DNA of 15,540 bases from Clostridia bacterium (GCA_024699005.1 JAILQN010000262.1:1-15540), one strand, 5' to 3'; counted from the first letter of the stretch, positions 4,806-12,372 are shown. Notes: generated by a model not told the origin, from the sequence alone. Numbers and translations: made by a program.

Positions 4806-7400
4806 TCAATCCTGTATGATCTCGTTTTGCGCCGTGATGTAATACGTACCGTCGGCCGGCACCTTCACAACGTACGTTTGCCCGTCGAAAGTCATTTTTG
4901 GCCCGGTCAGCGCATTGTTGACCTCGATACTGTAAATCCTTCCGCAAAAGCGGTATTCGCGCACGCCCGCGTGCGTCATATCAGACGGGAGATTCGCTTT
5001 GATCTCGAGTCCCTTCACCTGAGGTGTGATCCCGACGATCTGCGATACGAACGAATACGGCACCAGACCGGATTCGGGGAACTCGCCGTTGATGCTCACG
5101 AGGTACGGCCCCCACTGCGTGCGCGGATCGCGGCGCAGGGAGTCCTTGTGGAACTCGTCCATAATGACGTTGAAGCGGCTCATCGCGTTATCGGCGGAAA
5201 GGAAAGAACGCCCGGCGATATCGTAATAGGACGTGTAGAAGATCACGCCGCCGTTCTGCATCTGCCGGCCGTACAGGCCCCAGTGGCCGGGCAGCACGTC
5301 GTTGAAGCTGTGGCCGTTATACCACCAGTAATGCAGCCCGTCCTCTTCAACCGTTTCAACGGCGACGGTGTTGGACCGCGCCGCAACCTTGAAGTTGTAG
5401 ATATCCGCGCCGGTCGAGGTGTCGCCTTCTATGATGCGCTTTCCGTCGATCCAGTCGTATATGCGCTGCGCCTGTTCTTCCGACGCGAGTCCCGCGGCGA
5501 CAGCCATAAAGCTGATGAATGTGATGCCGAAATCGAGCCGGGTACCGTTCACGTTGATGGATGTGATATACCTTCCCTTTTCGTTATCCCAGAATGTCTC
5601 GTTGAACACGCGCCTGATCTTTTCTGCAAGCGCCGTATATCTCTCCACCGCTTCCGTGTTGCCGAGGTATTCCTCGATATCACGCATGGCAAGTACTGCC
5701 TGATAGAAAAACACGTTTTCGTAGGCGGAGTTGTAGCCGTAACAGTTCAGGCTGTCCCAATAGTTGGAGGAAACGCCGTGCACCGTGCCGTCGTTGCGCG
5801 GGTCGTAGATCGTCATCAGGCCGGATTCGCCGTTAAGGTTGACGAGCATATAATCCATCGCCTTGCGCAGCTTATCCAGCATGACCTGCCCGCGCTGGTT
5901 GACCATGGCAAGGAATCCTTCCGGATCGTCCGTGGAGAGCAGATAATCCCGCGCGGCGATGATCAACGAGGAATTGTTCGTATAATGCGTCTGCTCTCCA
6001 AGGTGCATCGGGTGGCTGTCCGTGGCCCAGATGAAGCCGTCGTCCCGCGGGTTGGTTTCATATTCAGATTCGTCCACGACGTATCGGCCGGTCTCCTCGT
6101 CATAATACCAGCCGTCGCCGCCGTACACCGCCCAGTTGAGAGACCGCAGATGGATATCCTTCGCCGCGTCAAAGTCGGACCAGTTGAGCTTCATCCCGTT
6201 CCATGCAAGCCATTCGATGGAGGCGATCATCGTCATGCCGGAGCGGAAGGGCTCCACGTTCGACCGCCCGCCCTGCAGAGAGTTGAACATACGGGGTTCC
6301 GTTTTCGCGGTGCCGAAAATACGCCACATGTTGCTTAGATCGGCGTTGTAATACCCGTCGTTGGAGGTGTAGAGCAGCGTTCCCTTCTGACCGTAGACGC
6401 GCATCTCCGCGACGGAAAAGTATTTCAGCTCGGCGACTTCCAGATAGTCGATCCCACGGAAACGGATGCCGTTCGCAGCGATCTGATCGAGCGGCAGCGA
6501 AAGCGTCATGCCCTTTGGGTTCGGAAATTTCATCACGCAGTCGTAAAGCCCTTCGGAATTCGGCAGAACGTAGTAATAGTGCGGCAGCATATACCAAGTC
6601 TTGCCGCCGTCGGTGGTATATTCCACGGTGACGTTGGACGGAAAGACCGGCATCCGATCCGGGAAGTCGATCTCCAGCGTGTCCAGCGTATAGTAATCGT
6701 CAAGCAGAAAGCCGACGTATTCGGAGGAATCGGCGGATGCGGACGGTTGGCACTGCCAGCGTGTTTTCGCGTTTCCGTCAGAGATGTTTTTTGCTTTGAA
6801 TGCCGCGTCGAAATCGGAAGAACAGATCGGTGTCGTGTTTTCGATCAGGTTCCCGTCAAAGTCGTCGCCCGTGACCGTAAGCGTCTGCGTCTCCGACCAT
6901 TCGGTCGTTTTTCCCGTTTCCAGGTTGAGACCGCAGGCCTTCACCGGATAGGTCCCGGCTTTTTTGTAGGTGTGATATACTTCGCCGTCCACGCGCCAGT
7001 CCTCCGCGTAGACATAGGGACCGTTATAGCTCCGCGTCCCGTCGCCCCAGTCAACCACGTAGTAGTTGTAATTATCGGTCGGGACGCCCATATTGACCAA
7101 CGCTGTCACCTGTTCGCCGGTCGCCGCGCTGCCGGGCAGCGTGAGCGCGGCGCTGTTCGTCCAGTTCTTCTGGTATAATATTTTGATCCTGCGGATCACC
7201 GCGTCGAACCGGTCCCGCAATGTCCGGAACCAGTCCGCGATTTTTTGAAAGACGCCGCAGCTTCCGTTCCCGGCATCGCTTTCCGTAACGAAGCCGGAAC
7301 CGACGTCTGCCGTATTGCCGCCCGCTGCCGCAGCCGGAGCCGCGGAAACAAAAAGCAGGGCAAACACAAGAATGATACTTAAGATCGATCTCTTTCGCAT
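4806..7400 (-). CDS. Secreted multidomain glycoside hydrolase (PKD, F5/8C-like, alpha/alpha-toroid)
   Basis: The protein of 864 residues starts MRKRSILSIILVFALLFVSA, a signal peptide with an AAPAAAA cleavage zone and no lipobox cysteine. A charged amphipathic segment follows (IADWFRTLRDRFDAVIRRIK, residues about 54-73). Next come a PKD-like domain (VVDWGDGTR, then HTYKKAGTYPVKACG), a discoidin-like F5/8C region (about 185-350; ISDGNAKTRWQC, VTVEYTTDGGKTWYML), and a long helical catalytic part. The catalytic part contains WATDSHPMHLGEQTHYTNN, YWDSLNCYGYNSAYENVFF, WWYNGHSFNDVLPGHWGLYG and MQNGGVIFYTS, typical of six-hairpin (alpha/alpha)6 glycosidases. I cannot fix the GH family; GH78-like or an amylo-glucosidase-like clan are candidates. 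ATG at 7400 with GGGGAGG seven bases upstream is chosen over the longer frame to 7511, which would overlap the preceding gene. It sits between two reductase genes, 52 bases after the first. Confidence 0.82.
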   Translation of the reverse strand: MRKRSILSIILVFALLFVSAAPAAAAGGNTADVGSGFVTESDAGNGSCGVFQKIADWFRTLRDRFDAVIRRIKILYQKNWTNSAALTLPGSAATGEQVTALVNMGVPTDNYNYYVVDWGDGTRSYNGPYVYAEDWRVDGEVYHTYKKAGTYPVKACGLNLETGKTTEWSETQTLTVTGDDFDGNLIENTTPICSSDFDAAFKAKNISDGNAKTRWQCQPSASADSSEYVGFLLDDYYTLDTLEIDFPDRMPVFPSNVTVEYTTDGGKTWYMLPHYYYVLPNSEGLYDCVMKFPNPKGMTLSLPLDQIAANGIRFRGIDYLEVAELKYFSVAEMRVYGQKGTLLYTSNDGYYNADLSNMWRIFGTAKTEPRMFNSLQGGRSNVEPFRSGMTMIASIEWLAWNGMKLNWSDFDAAKDIHLRSLNWAVYGGDGWYYDEETGRYVVDESEYETNPRDDGFIWATDSHPMHLGEQTHYTNNSSLIIAARDYLLSTDDPEGFLAMVNQRGQVMLDKLRKAMDYMLVNLNGESGLMTIYDPRNDGTVHGVSSNYWDSLNCYGYNSAYENVFFYQAVLAMRDIEEYLGNTEAVERYTALAEKIRRVFNETFWDNEKGRYITSINVNGTRLDFGITFISFMAVAAGLASEEQAQRIYDWIDGKRIIEGDTSTGADIYNFKVAARSNTVAVETVEEDGLHYWWYNGHSFNDVLPGHWGLYGRQMQNGGVIFYTSYYDIAGRSFLSADNAMSRFNVIMDEFHKDSLRRDPRTQWGPYLVSINGEFPESGLVPYSFVSQIVGITPQVKGLEIKANLPSDMTHAGVREYRFCGRIYSIEVNNALTGPKMTFDGQTYVVKVPADGTYYITAQNEIIQD

Positions 7401-7452
7401 AACCGAACCTCCCCGTTCTTTCGGATTAAAAACCGGAATACAGGCATATAAC

Positions 7453-8664
7453 TCAGTTTTCCTGTTTATCACTGGAATCTTTACCTTTTCGCAGTACAAA
7501 AGCACGCACAACGTTGATACCGATCTTCCAGGGAAGCGGGCGCAGCGCTCTGTCTGCTTCCTTGAGCTTTTCCCGGATCGGAAGTCTCTGCGGGCAGTGC
7601 TTCTCGCATTTCCCGCAGCCGATACACTGGGAAGCGAACGGTGGCTGCCGGGTCAGACCGACGGCTTGAATGTATTTGATGCGAGCGCCGTTTTTTCCGT
7701 CGGTATACATGGCGTTATAATGCAGGAAAGTTCCCGGAATATCCACACCTTTGGGACATGGCATACAGTAACGGCACCCGGTACAGCCGACCTTTTCTCC
7801 GGCGCGGATCATGTTTTTTACATCCTCCAGAAACGAGAAATCATCCGCATCCAGTTGTCCGCTCCCTGCCGTATTCGCAGTTTCCACGTTTTCATTTACC
7901 ATGTCCAGAGAATTCATGCCGGACAGCACCACCGTAACCTCCGGCTGGTTGTACAGCCATCGGAACGCCCATACTGCAGGGGACCATCCCCGCCTGTTTT
8001 CCGCCATGGCTTTCTTCGCTTCCTGCGGAAGCAAATTGACAAGCTTTCCTCCGCGAAGCGGTTCCATGATAACGACAGGGATCCCTTTGGCGGCGGCGGC
8101 TTTCAGTCCGTCGACGCCTGCCTGCGTGGTCTCGTCCATGTAGTTGTACTGGATCTGACAAAAATCCCAGTCGTAATCCTCAAGGATTTTCAGGAACTGT
8201 TCCGTGTTGCCGTGATAGGAAAAACCGATATTCCGGACCGCGCCGGATTTTTTCTTATCTTCGAGCCAACCGATGATCCCGAGTTGCTTCAGCCGTTCCC
8301 ACTGGGCAGCGTCCGTTAACATATGTATCAGGTAATAGTCGATACGGTCGGTTTGCAGGCGGGAAAGCTCTTCCTGGTAGATTTTTTCCGCACCGGACAG
8401 ACTGCTGACCAGATAATGCGGAATTTTTGTTGCGATATTCACCTGATCACGGATATTGTTACGCTTGAGTACCGTGCCCAGAAGCGCTTCGCTGCCGGGA
8501 TAGATATAGGCGGTATCATAATAATTGACGCCTGCCCGGAACGCGGCCATGATCTCACTTTCCGCCTTATCCGGATCAAGGGCGGTTCCTTTTCTCGTAA
8601 ATCGCATGCATCCAAAGCCCAGAATGGATAAATCCCGTCCATATCTATCTTTTCTGTATTCCAT
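7453..8664 (-). CDS. Aldo/keto reductase with C-terminal bis-4Fe-4S domain
   Basis: A 403-residue enzyme with a complete AKR tetrad: Asp50 and Tyr55 (YYDTAYIYPGSE), Lys80 (NIATKIP) and His114 (YYLIHMLTD). Two cluster motifs follow in the last 110 residues, CTGCRYCMPCPKGVDIP and CIGCGKCEKHCPQRLPI, then a basic tail (RKGKDSSDKQEN). Such enzymes reduce or oxidise carbonyl and sugar substrates in the cytoplasm with the flavin- and iron-sulfur-linked electron pool; substrate unknown here. ATG at 8664 follows AAAGGAGA by 7 bases and is preferred over the upstream frame start at 8694. It is first in the leftward operon, preceded by a promoter at 8730-8758, and followed by the glycosidase gene. Confidence 0.88.
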   Translation of the reverse strand: MEYRKDRYGRDLSILGFGCMRFTRKGTALDPDKAESEIMAAFRAGVNYYDTAYIYPGSEALLGTVLKRNNIRDQVNIATKIPHYLVSSLSGAEKIYQEELSRLQTDRIDYYLIHMLTDAAQWERLKQLGIIGWLEDKKKSGAVRNIGFSYHGNTEQFLKILEDYDWDFCQIQYNYMDETTQAGVDGLKAAAAKGIPVVIMEPLRGGKLVNLLPQEAKKAMAENRRGWSPAVWAFRWLYNQPEVTVVLSGMNSLDMVNENVETANTAGSGQLDADDFSFLEDVKNMIRAGEKVGCTGCRYCMPCPKGVDIPGTFLHYNAMYTDGKNGARIKYIQAVGLTRQPPFASQCIGCGKCEKHCPQRLPIREKLKEADRALRPLPWKIGINVVRAFVLRKGKDSSDKQEN

Positions 8665-8729
8665 TACAATATCTCCTTTTGAAAATGGAAACAACAGAAC
8701 CCGATTTGTAAAGCTGTTCCATGTAAGTC

Positions 8730-8758
8730 AGTATATCACTTTGAGATTGATTACGCAA
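8730..8758 (-). promoter_or_regulatory. Sigma-A promoter for the reductase-glycosidase operon
   Basis: On the minus strand TTGCGT (8753-8758) and TATACT (8730-8735) are spaced by 17 bases. Transcription would start near 8723, about 60 bases before the ATG at 8664. No operator or catabolite-response element could be made out with confidence around it. Confidence 0.5.
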
Positions 8759-8820
8759 TACAGTAACCAAAGGATTTCATCCTAAATGCAAGATTTAAGG
8801 GATATTATATACTTTTTTAG

Positions 8821-8849
8821 TTGATTTTTCAGTTGCTTGATGGTAAAAT
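8821..8849 (+). promoter_or_regulatory. Possible plus-strand promoter
   Basis: TTGATT (8821-8826) and TAAAAT (8844-8849) are separated by 17 bases in an AT-rich stretch. It would drive rightward transcription through the small ORF at 8882, the paralogue remnant and the membrane protein gene at 9234. AT-rich DNA yields such matches easily, so it is only a candidate. Confidence 0.35.
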
Positions 8850-8881
8850 AATACAAATATTCATGCTAATGAGAATAGCCG

Positions 8882-9082
8882 ATGATTCCGTACCTCAACG
8901 CCTCAGAGATGGGACATCTGTTGACAGATTCAATTATTTTTTACAGCGATAACGCAAAGAAAAATCTACAATACTTTGAAGGTGCTTATAAATTTCCAAA
9001 TGCGTCGTGTTGCAAAGATACATACTGGTACAAGTGTTTTGATCTATACACGAGCACATACACAGACTACCTGTTATTTTAA
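8882..9082 (+). CDS. Small hypothetical ORF, doubtful
   Basis: An open frame of 66 codons (MIPYLNASEMGHLL...) rich in Tyr and Asp, with three cysteines near the middle. I recognise no family, signal or membrane segment. There is no convincing ribosome site before the ATG (only a weak gag). A candidate promoter lies 33 bases upstream. It precedes the eroded copy of the neighbouring gene, so it may be part of the same decayed duplicate or chance. Low confidence that it is translated. Confidence 0.22.
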   Translation: MIPYLNASEMGHLLTDSIIFYSDNAKKNLQYFEGAYKFPNASCCKDTYWYKCFDLYTSTYTDYLLF

Positions 9083-9099
9083 ATCCGTTTTTGACGATT

Positions 9100-9198
9100 C
9101 TTCAAGGACATAAGTATCCCTGTGAAAAATGAAAAATGATACAGCCTGTCACTGCTATAACCGATGAGATCAACAGAAACCGTCAGATGCACGGATAA
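9100..9198 (+). pseudogene. Eroded 3' end of a tandem duplicate of the gene at 9234
   Basis: The end of this stretch reads PVTAITDEINRNRQMHG-stop (to 9198). It matches the C-terminus of the intact gene, PLATAITYEVIRGRQMHG-stop (to 9842), and the DNA around 9175-9198 is nearly identical. Further upstream cctgtgaaaaatgaaaaa pairs with tctgtaaaagagaaaaac of the intact copy, but the frame is broken by a small deletion. The similarity runs on past the stop (tacaggctt-ttgat-gtcgttat against tacaggctt-ctgat-atcgttat). So one of two tandem copies has decayed to its last 100 bases; the 5' part cannot be found in 8880-9100. Confidence 0.75.
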
Positions 9199-9233
9199 TA
9201 CAGGCTTTTGATGTCGTTATCTGGAGATAATAT

Positions 9234-9842
9234 ATGCCATTTTTTGAGAAGATCAGAAAAAAACTTAGGAGACGCAATGTTATCAGGATGATCGTAAGCA
9301 TCCTGATGATGTCGTGGTTTGGTGCCGGTATAGCAATTTGCGTTTTTTACAATGATATAGATTTTAAGATTTTCTCATTCGGTACGGATTTCGGTATTCC
9401 TGTCCCGAATTGGTTAATGTCTCTGGGCTTTGTTTTCATGATTGCAATCTTTGCTTTCATTTTTGTCGGCTCTTTAAAAAGCGCATTTAAAAACACGGAA
9501 TATCTGGCCTTGTTGGAGTCTGCACATAAATTGGGGAATATCGAGTATGTCGACGAGATACTTTCCGATTTGCCGAAGAATCCGTTAACAAAAGGCGGAG
9601 ACCTTAGATTCAACGACAGATTACTATTTTATCTGAAAGATACGGATGTTTTTCTGATCGGGACTGATACTATTATATCAGTTCAGCCGATAAGGCACTA
9701 CGATAAGTCGAAGCTTGAATTTTTTGTTGAAATTTTATCTGAAAACAAGAGGATCCGTATCTCTGTAAAAGAGAAAAACGTGATACCGCTTGCCACTGCC
9801 ATAACGTACGAGGTCATCAGAGGCCGTCAGATGCACGGATAA
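9234..9842 (+). CDS. Two-TM membrane protein of unknown function with C-terminal soluble domain
   Basis: The 202-residue protein has a basic N-terminus (EKIRKKLRRRN). Two hydrophobic helices follow at about residues 18-40 (MIVSILMMSWFGAGIAICVF) and 60-82 (LMSLGFVFMIAIFAFIFVGS). The remaining 120 residues are soluble and strand-rich: LLFYLKDTDVFLIGTDTIIS, then KLEFFVEILSENKRIRISV. The alternating beta pattern suggests a small PH-like or DUF6709-type domain, unproven. GGAG at 9223-9226 lies 7 bases before the ATG. Its tail is duplicated just upstream as a remnant, and two hairpins close the gene downstream. Function unknown; the topology suggests the C-terminal domain faces the cytoplasm. Confidence 0.7.
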   Translation: MPFFEKIRKKLRRRNVIRMIVSILMMSWFGAGIAICVFYNDIDFKIFSFGTDFGIPVPNWLMSLGFVFMIAIFAFIFVGSLKSAFKNTEYLALLESAHKLGNIEYVDEILSDLPKNPLTKGGDLRFNDRLLFYLKDTDVFLIGTDTIISVQPIRHYDKSKLEFFVEILSENKRIRISVKEKNVIPLATAITYEVIRGRQMHG

Positions 9843-9876
9843 TACAGGCTTCTGATATCGTTATTTTGTTGGATAA

Positions 9877-9919
9877 TTTCACCTCCAAATGCAATAACGG
9901 CGCATTTTGGAGGTGATAT
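9877..9919 (+). other. Long imperfect hairpin after the membrane-protein gene
   Basis: tttcacctccaaatgc (9877-9892) pairs with gcattttggaggtgata (9902-9918) with one bulged base around a 9-base loop. A short T-run (atatttt) follows. It lies 35 bases after the stop codon, so it may be a first terminator or an RNA stability element. The arm gaggtga resembles a ribosome site, but no gene follows. Confidence 0.5.
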
Positions 9920-9939
9920 TTTGGCTCTTAAGAGATAAA

Positions 9940-9990
9940 CAGGGGCTGTTGCAAATCCAGGAACAGGATCTGCAACAGCCTCTGTTTCAT
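9940..9990 (+). terminator. Strong rho-independent terminator-like hairpin
   Basis: A 19-base arm (9940-9958) and its complement (9966-9984) pair with two exceptions around the 7-base loop aggaaca; the core is ggctgttgca / tgcaacagcc. The right arm runs directly into tttcatt, the start of dispersed repeat copy B. It would end transcripts of the gene at 9234. Confidence 0.6.
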
Positions 9991-10078
9991 TGTCTTGTGG
10001 ACTCCTGTGCTCTCCTGTGAATCCTGTGGAAAAGAGTGAATCCGGCTGCGGACCTGGCAGTGTTCCAAAAAGAAAAGA
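9990..10078 (+). repeat. Dispersed repeat copy B
   Basis: The first 29 bases (9990-10018) are identical to 3340-3368. Then tcctgtggaaaagagtga and ggcagtgttccaaaaag correspond to parts of copy A, while the 12-bp tandem array is reduced to one diverged unit (ggctgcggacct). The 69 bases up to the next hairpin (10079-10147) show no gene. The hairpin block that lies before the 29-mer in copy A lies after it here (10145-10179), so order is permuted between the copies. Confidence 0.7.
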
Positions 10079-10147
10079 GGCTGAAAATTGGTGTGCTTTC
10101 AGGAGTTAACACCTTAAATAGTGCCCTTTTTGGAGCCAACACACAGG

Positions 10148-10182
10148 AAAAACCGCTTAACCAACAGGGTTGAGCGGTTTTT
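10148..10182. terminator. Bidirectional terminator between convergent units
   Basis: aaaaaccgcttaacc (10148-10162) and ggttgagcggttttt (10168-10182) form a 15-bp stem with one wobble and a 5-base loop. The A and T runs give U-tracts in both directions. It ends the leftward BspA-type transcript (stop at 10275) and backs up the rightward terminator at 9940. The stretch 10183-10274 between it and the stop codon shows nothing else. Confidence 0.75.
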
Positions 10183-10274
10183 CTTCGTATCGTTAGGTGC
10201 AGACGATAAGAACAGACGGCGAAATCGTGACCTGACGAACCGGAGATCTGCTATCCTGTTCTGCTTGCTTGTAA

Positions 10275-12191
10275 TTATATAATATCCATGATCATGGCTA
10301 TTATCTTATACAGGAACTGCAGCAGTTTTTCTATGAAGCTGAGGTCTCCCGGATTGCCGCCGTTATTCGTATTATTCTGTTCGTTCGTATTATTCTGTTC
10401 GTCTGTATTATTCTGTTCATCTGTATTGTCCTGTTCACCGGCGCCGGTATCGTTCCCCGACGGATCGGCTGTATCGTTCAACGGCTCTGCGGAGAACGGG
10501 ATCCCGTTTTCCCGGGCATATTCCTCAGCATATGACCCTTCCAAACCGTGGATCGTCAGACCGTCGCAGTCCGTAAACGCAGCCGAAACGATATCGGTCG
10601 TTGTCCCGGGTATCCGGATCTTCTCAAGTCCGGTGCATCCCATGAACGCGCCGTAATCGATAGTTTCCACACTGTCAGGTAAGGTCACGCTTTTGAGAGA
10701 GGTGCAGTCTTTAAAGGCATACGCGTCTATATAAGTCACGCTGTCAGGTATGGTTACGGCTGTCAGATCATAACAGGATTCAAAAGCCGAGCACCCTATC
10801 GTCGTCACATTCCCCGGAATGTTTACGCTTTTAAGCTTTCCGCAGCAGATGAACAGCTGATCAGCTATAGATGTGATGCCGTCAGGCAATACCACGTGTT
10901 CAAGACTTTCGCAGCCGGCGAATACCAAAGGCTCTATCGTTGTAACGCTGTCGGCGATGGTGACGTCTGTAAGACTCACACATTCGCAGAAAGCCTCGCT
11001 GTATATCGTTTTTACGCCGTCGGGCACAGTCACGCTTGCAAGAGCGGAGCACCCGCTGAACGTATAATACGGAATGGAACTGAGCCCGCCCGGGATGTTT
11101 ACGCTCTTAAGCCCCGTGCAGCGCTCAAACACTCCGACGTCCATCGAAGTCACGCTGTCCGGTATATCTATGGTTTCAAGCGCCGTACAATCCCTGAACG
11201 CGTAATATCCGATCGTATCGATACTGTCGGGAATAATGAGCCCTGTCAGACCGGCGCAGCCTTCGAACGCGCTGCCGTTTATACAAGTCACACTGCCGTC
11301 GTCGGGTATCACGCTGTTTTTGCAGCCTGCTATAAGCGTTTGTGTATCGGTCTCTATAATGCAATTGCCGTCACTGTGATACACAGTATTTCCGTCGGCG
11401 ACTTCCATTCGTTCCAGACCGCTGCAGTAGGTGAATGCGTCAGGTTCCAGGAATTCCACTGCGGCGGGTATGGTTATGCCTGTGAGCTTGCTGCAGCCGC
11501 TGAACGAACATACTCCTATCCAGAACACTTGATCCGGGATGGTTATCTCTGCAAGTTCCGTGCAGCCCTCAAATGCAGCTGATTCTATCGCTGCAACGCT
11601 TCCGTCATCGGGGATGACGCTTGTATTGCATCCCAACGAAAGAAGTTTCCGTGCCTTTTCTATGACGCAATTGTCTGTGCTGCGGTAAACCGGATTGTCC
11701 GACGAAACTTCTATCGTTTCAAGCTCCGTACAGTAAGCGAAAACTCCGACGCCGAAATGTGTCACGCTTTTCGGGATAAAAACGCTCCTGAGCGCGGCAC
11801 AGCCGCAGAATGCATAATTATCTATCAGTGCGACGCTGTCCGGTATGATCACAGCCTCTGCGTCGGCGCAGTCTTTGAACGCGTACTTGCCTACTGACGT
11901 TACGCCCTGTTCAATAAAAATGTTCCTGACGTTATCAAAACCGGCGAACGGCGCCGACGACGGAGAATAGTTTTTCATATTTCCCGTGCCGCTGATCGTC
12001 AGCAATCCGTCGCTGTCAAGCGTGTAGGTGACGTTTTCGCCGCAGGAGCCGGATCCGACGATATCCGCGGAAAAAGCGGTCACAAATACTATGGATGAAA
12101 ATGCTCCGAATGCATAAGCGCAGCCCGTCAGCAACGTCGCGACGATAAGCAAAGATATGATTTTTCTGATGGTTTTCATTGTTTTTTTCAT
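10275..12191 (-). CDS. BspA-type leucine-rich-repeat surface protein
   Basis: A 638-residue exported protein. The N-terminus MKKTMKTIRKIISLLIVATL is a signal peptide. LLTGC gives a lipobox with Cys24, although the hydrophobic stretch continues (FGAFSSIVFVTAFSA) and a signal-peptidase-I site at AFSA is also possible. From about residue 85 to 580 there are some 18 BspA/LRR_5 repeats of about 23 residues, with pattern VTIPDSVTTIxxxAFxGCxxL. They are interrupted by two longer related inserts (VYRSTDNCVIE and VYHSDGNCIIE, each followed by SVIPDDGSV). A low-complexity linker (NNTDEQ repeats) and a final hydrophobic helix (IEKLLQFLYKIIAMIMDII) close the protein. Such proteins bind host or microbial surfaces. 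The start has AAGGAG 7 bases upstream. It lies 73 bases behind a small membrane-protein gene and probably shares its promoter. Confidence 0.88.
   Translation of the reverse strand: MKKTMKTIRKIISLLIVATLLTGCAYAFGAFSSIVFVTAFSADIVGSGSCGENVTYTLDSDGLLTISGTGNMKNYSPSSAPFAGFDNVRNIFIEQGVTSVGKYAFKDCADAEAVIIPDSVALIDNYAFCGCAALRSVFIPKSVTHFGVGVFAYCTELETIEVSSDNPVYRSTDNCVIEKARKLLSLGCNTSVIPDDGSVAAIESAAFEGCTELAEITIPDQVFWIGVCSFSGCSKLTGITIPAAVEFLEPDAFTYCSGLERMEVADGNTVYHSDGNCIIETDTQTLIAGCKNSVIPDDGSVTCINGSAFEGCAGLTGLIIPDSIDTIGYYAFRDCTALETIDIPDSVTSMDVGVFERCTGLKSVNIPGGLSSIPYYTFSGCSALASVTVPDGVKTIYSEAFCECVSLTDVTIADSVTTIEPLVFAGCESLEHVVLPDGITSIADQLFICCGKLKSVNIPGNVTTIGCSAFESCYDLTAVTIPDSVTYIDAYAFKDCTSLKSVTLPDSVETIDYGAFMGCTGLEKIRIPGTTTDIVSAAFTDCDGLTIHGLEGSYAEEYARENGIPFSAEPLNDTADPSGNDTGAGEQDNTDEQNNTDEQNNTNEQNNTNNGGNPGDLSFIEKLLQFLYKIIAMIMDII
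10368..10439 (-). repeat. 18-bp tandem repeat within the BspA-type gene
   Basis: Four 18-bp units (10368-10385, 10386-10403, 10404-10421, 10422-10439) with few changes encode the linker NTDEQN / NTNEQN. Units near the left (3' end of the gene) are the most alike. Length variation by slippage is likely and would change the reach of the LRR domain from the cell surface. Confidence 0.8.
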
Positions 12192-12264
12192 GACGGATCT
12201 CCTTATTTACTATTGATTTGGAATGCCGATCGTTGATGCTGTCGGCGGTCACTGCCTCCGGCCT

Positions 12265-12372
12265 TTAGTTTTCGGAAAGACGATTTTTCGATCTCTTCAC
12301 AACTTTATGCCAGATCCCGGCAGGGATGACTGCGGAGAGCACCGTTATTGCGATAATCGGGGTCGATATCAT
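12265..12372 (-). CDS. 35-residue single-TM small membrane protein
   Basis: On the minus strand ATG (12372-12370) follows a full AAGGAGGG ribosome site by six bases. The frame runs 35 codons to TAA (12267-12265). The product has an N-terminal hydrophobic stretch of about 20 residues (ISTPIIAITVLSAVIPAGIW) and a basic, hydrophilic tail (HKVVKRSKNRLSEN), i.e. one membrane helix with the tail inside the cell. It is transcribed from a TATAAT promoter 57-84 bases upstream and lies before the BspA-type gene in the same direction (73 bases). I do not recognise a family; it could be a regulatory or accessory small membrane protein. The excellent ribosome site and the promoter make translation likely despite its size. 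Confidence 0.65.
   Translation of the reverse strand: MISTPIIAITVLSAVIPAGIWHKVVKRSKNRLSEN

Noticed and set aside
4548..6338. 596-codon plus-strand open frame, with other long frames at 6579-7178 and 7315-8319
   Set aside because: Antisense to the glycosidase and reductase genes; composition rich in Arg/His/Val/Asp typical of the shadow of a GC-rich gene; no ribosome site or recognisable domain.
7401..7511. N-terminal extension of the glycosidase to 7511
   Set aside because: It would overlap the end of the preceding gene and put 37 residues before an evident signal peptide; GGGGAGG before 7400 fixes the start.
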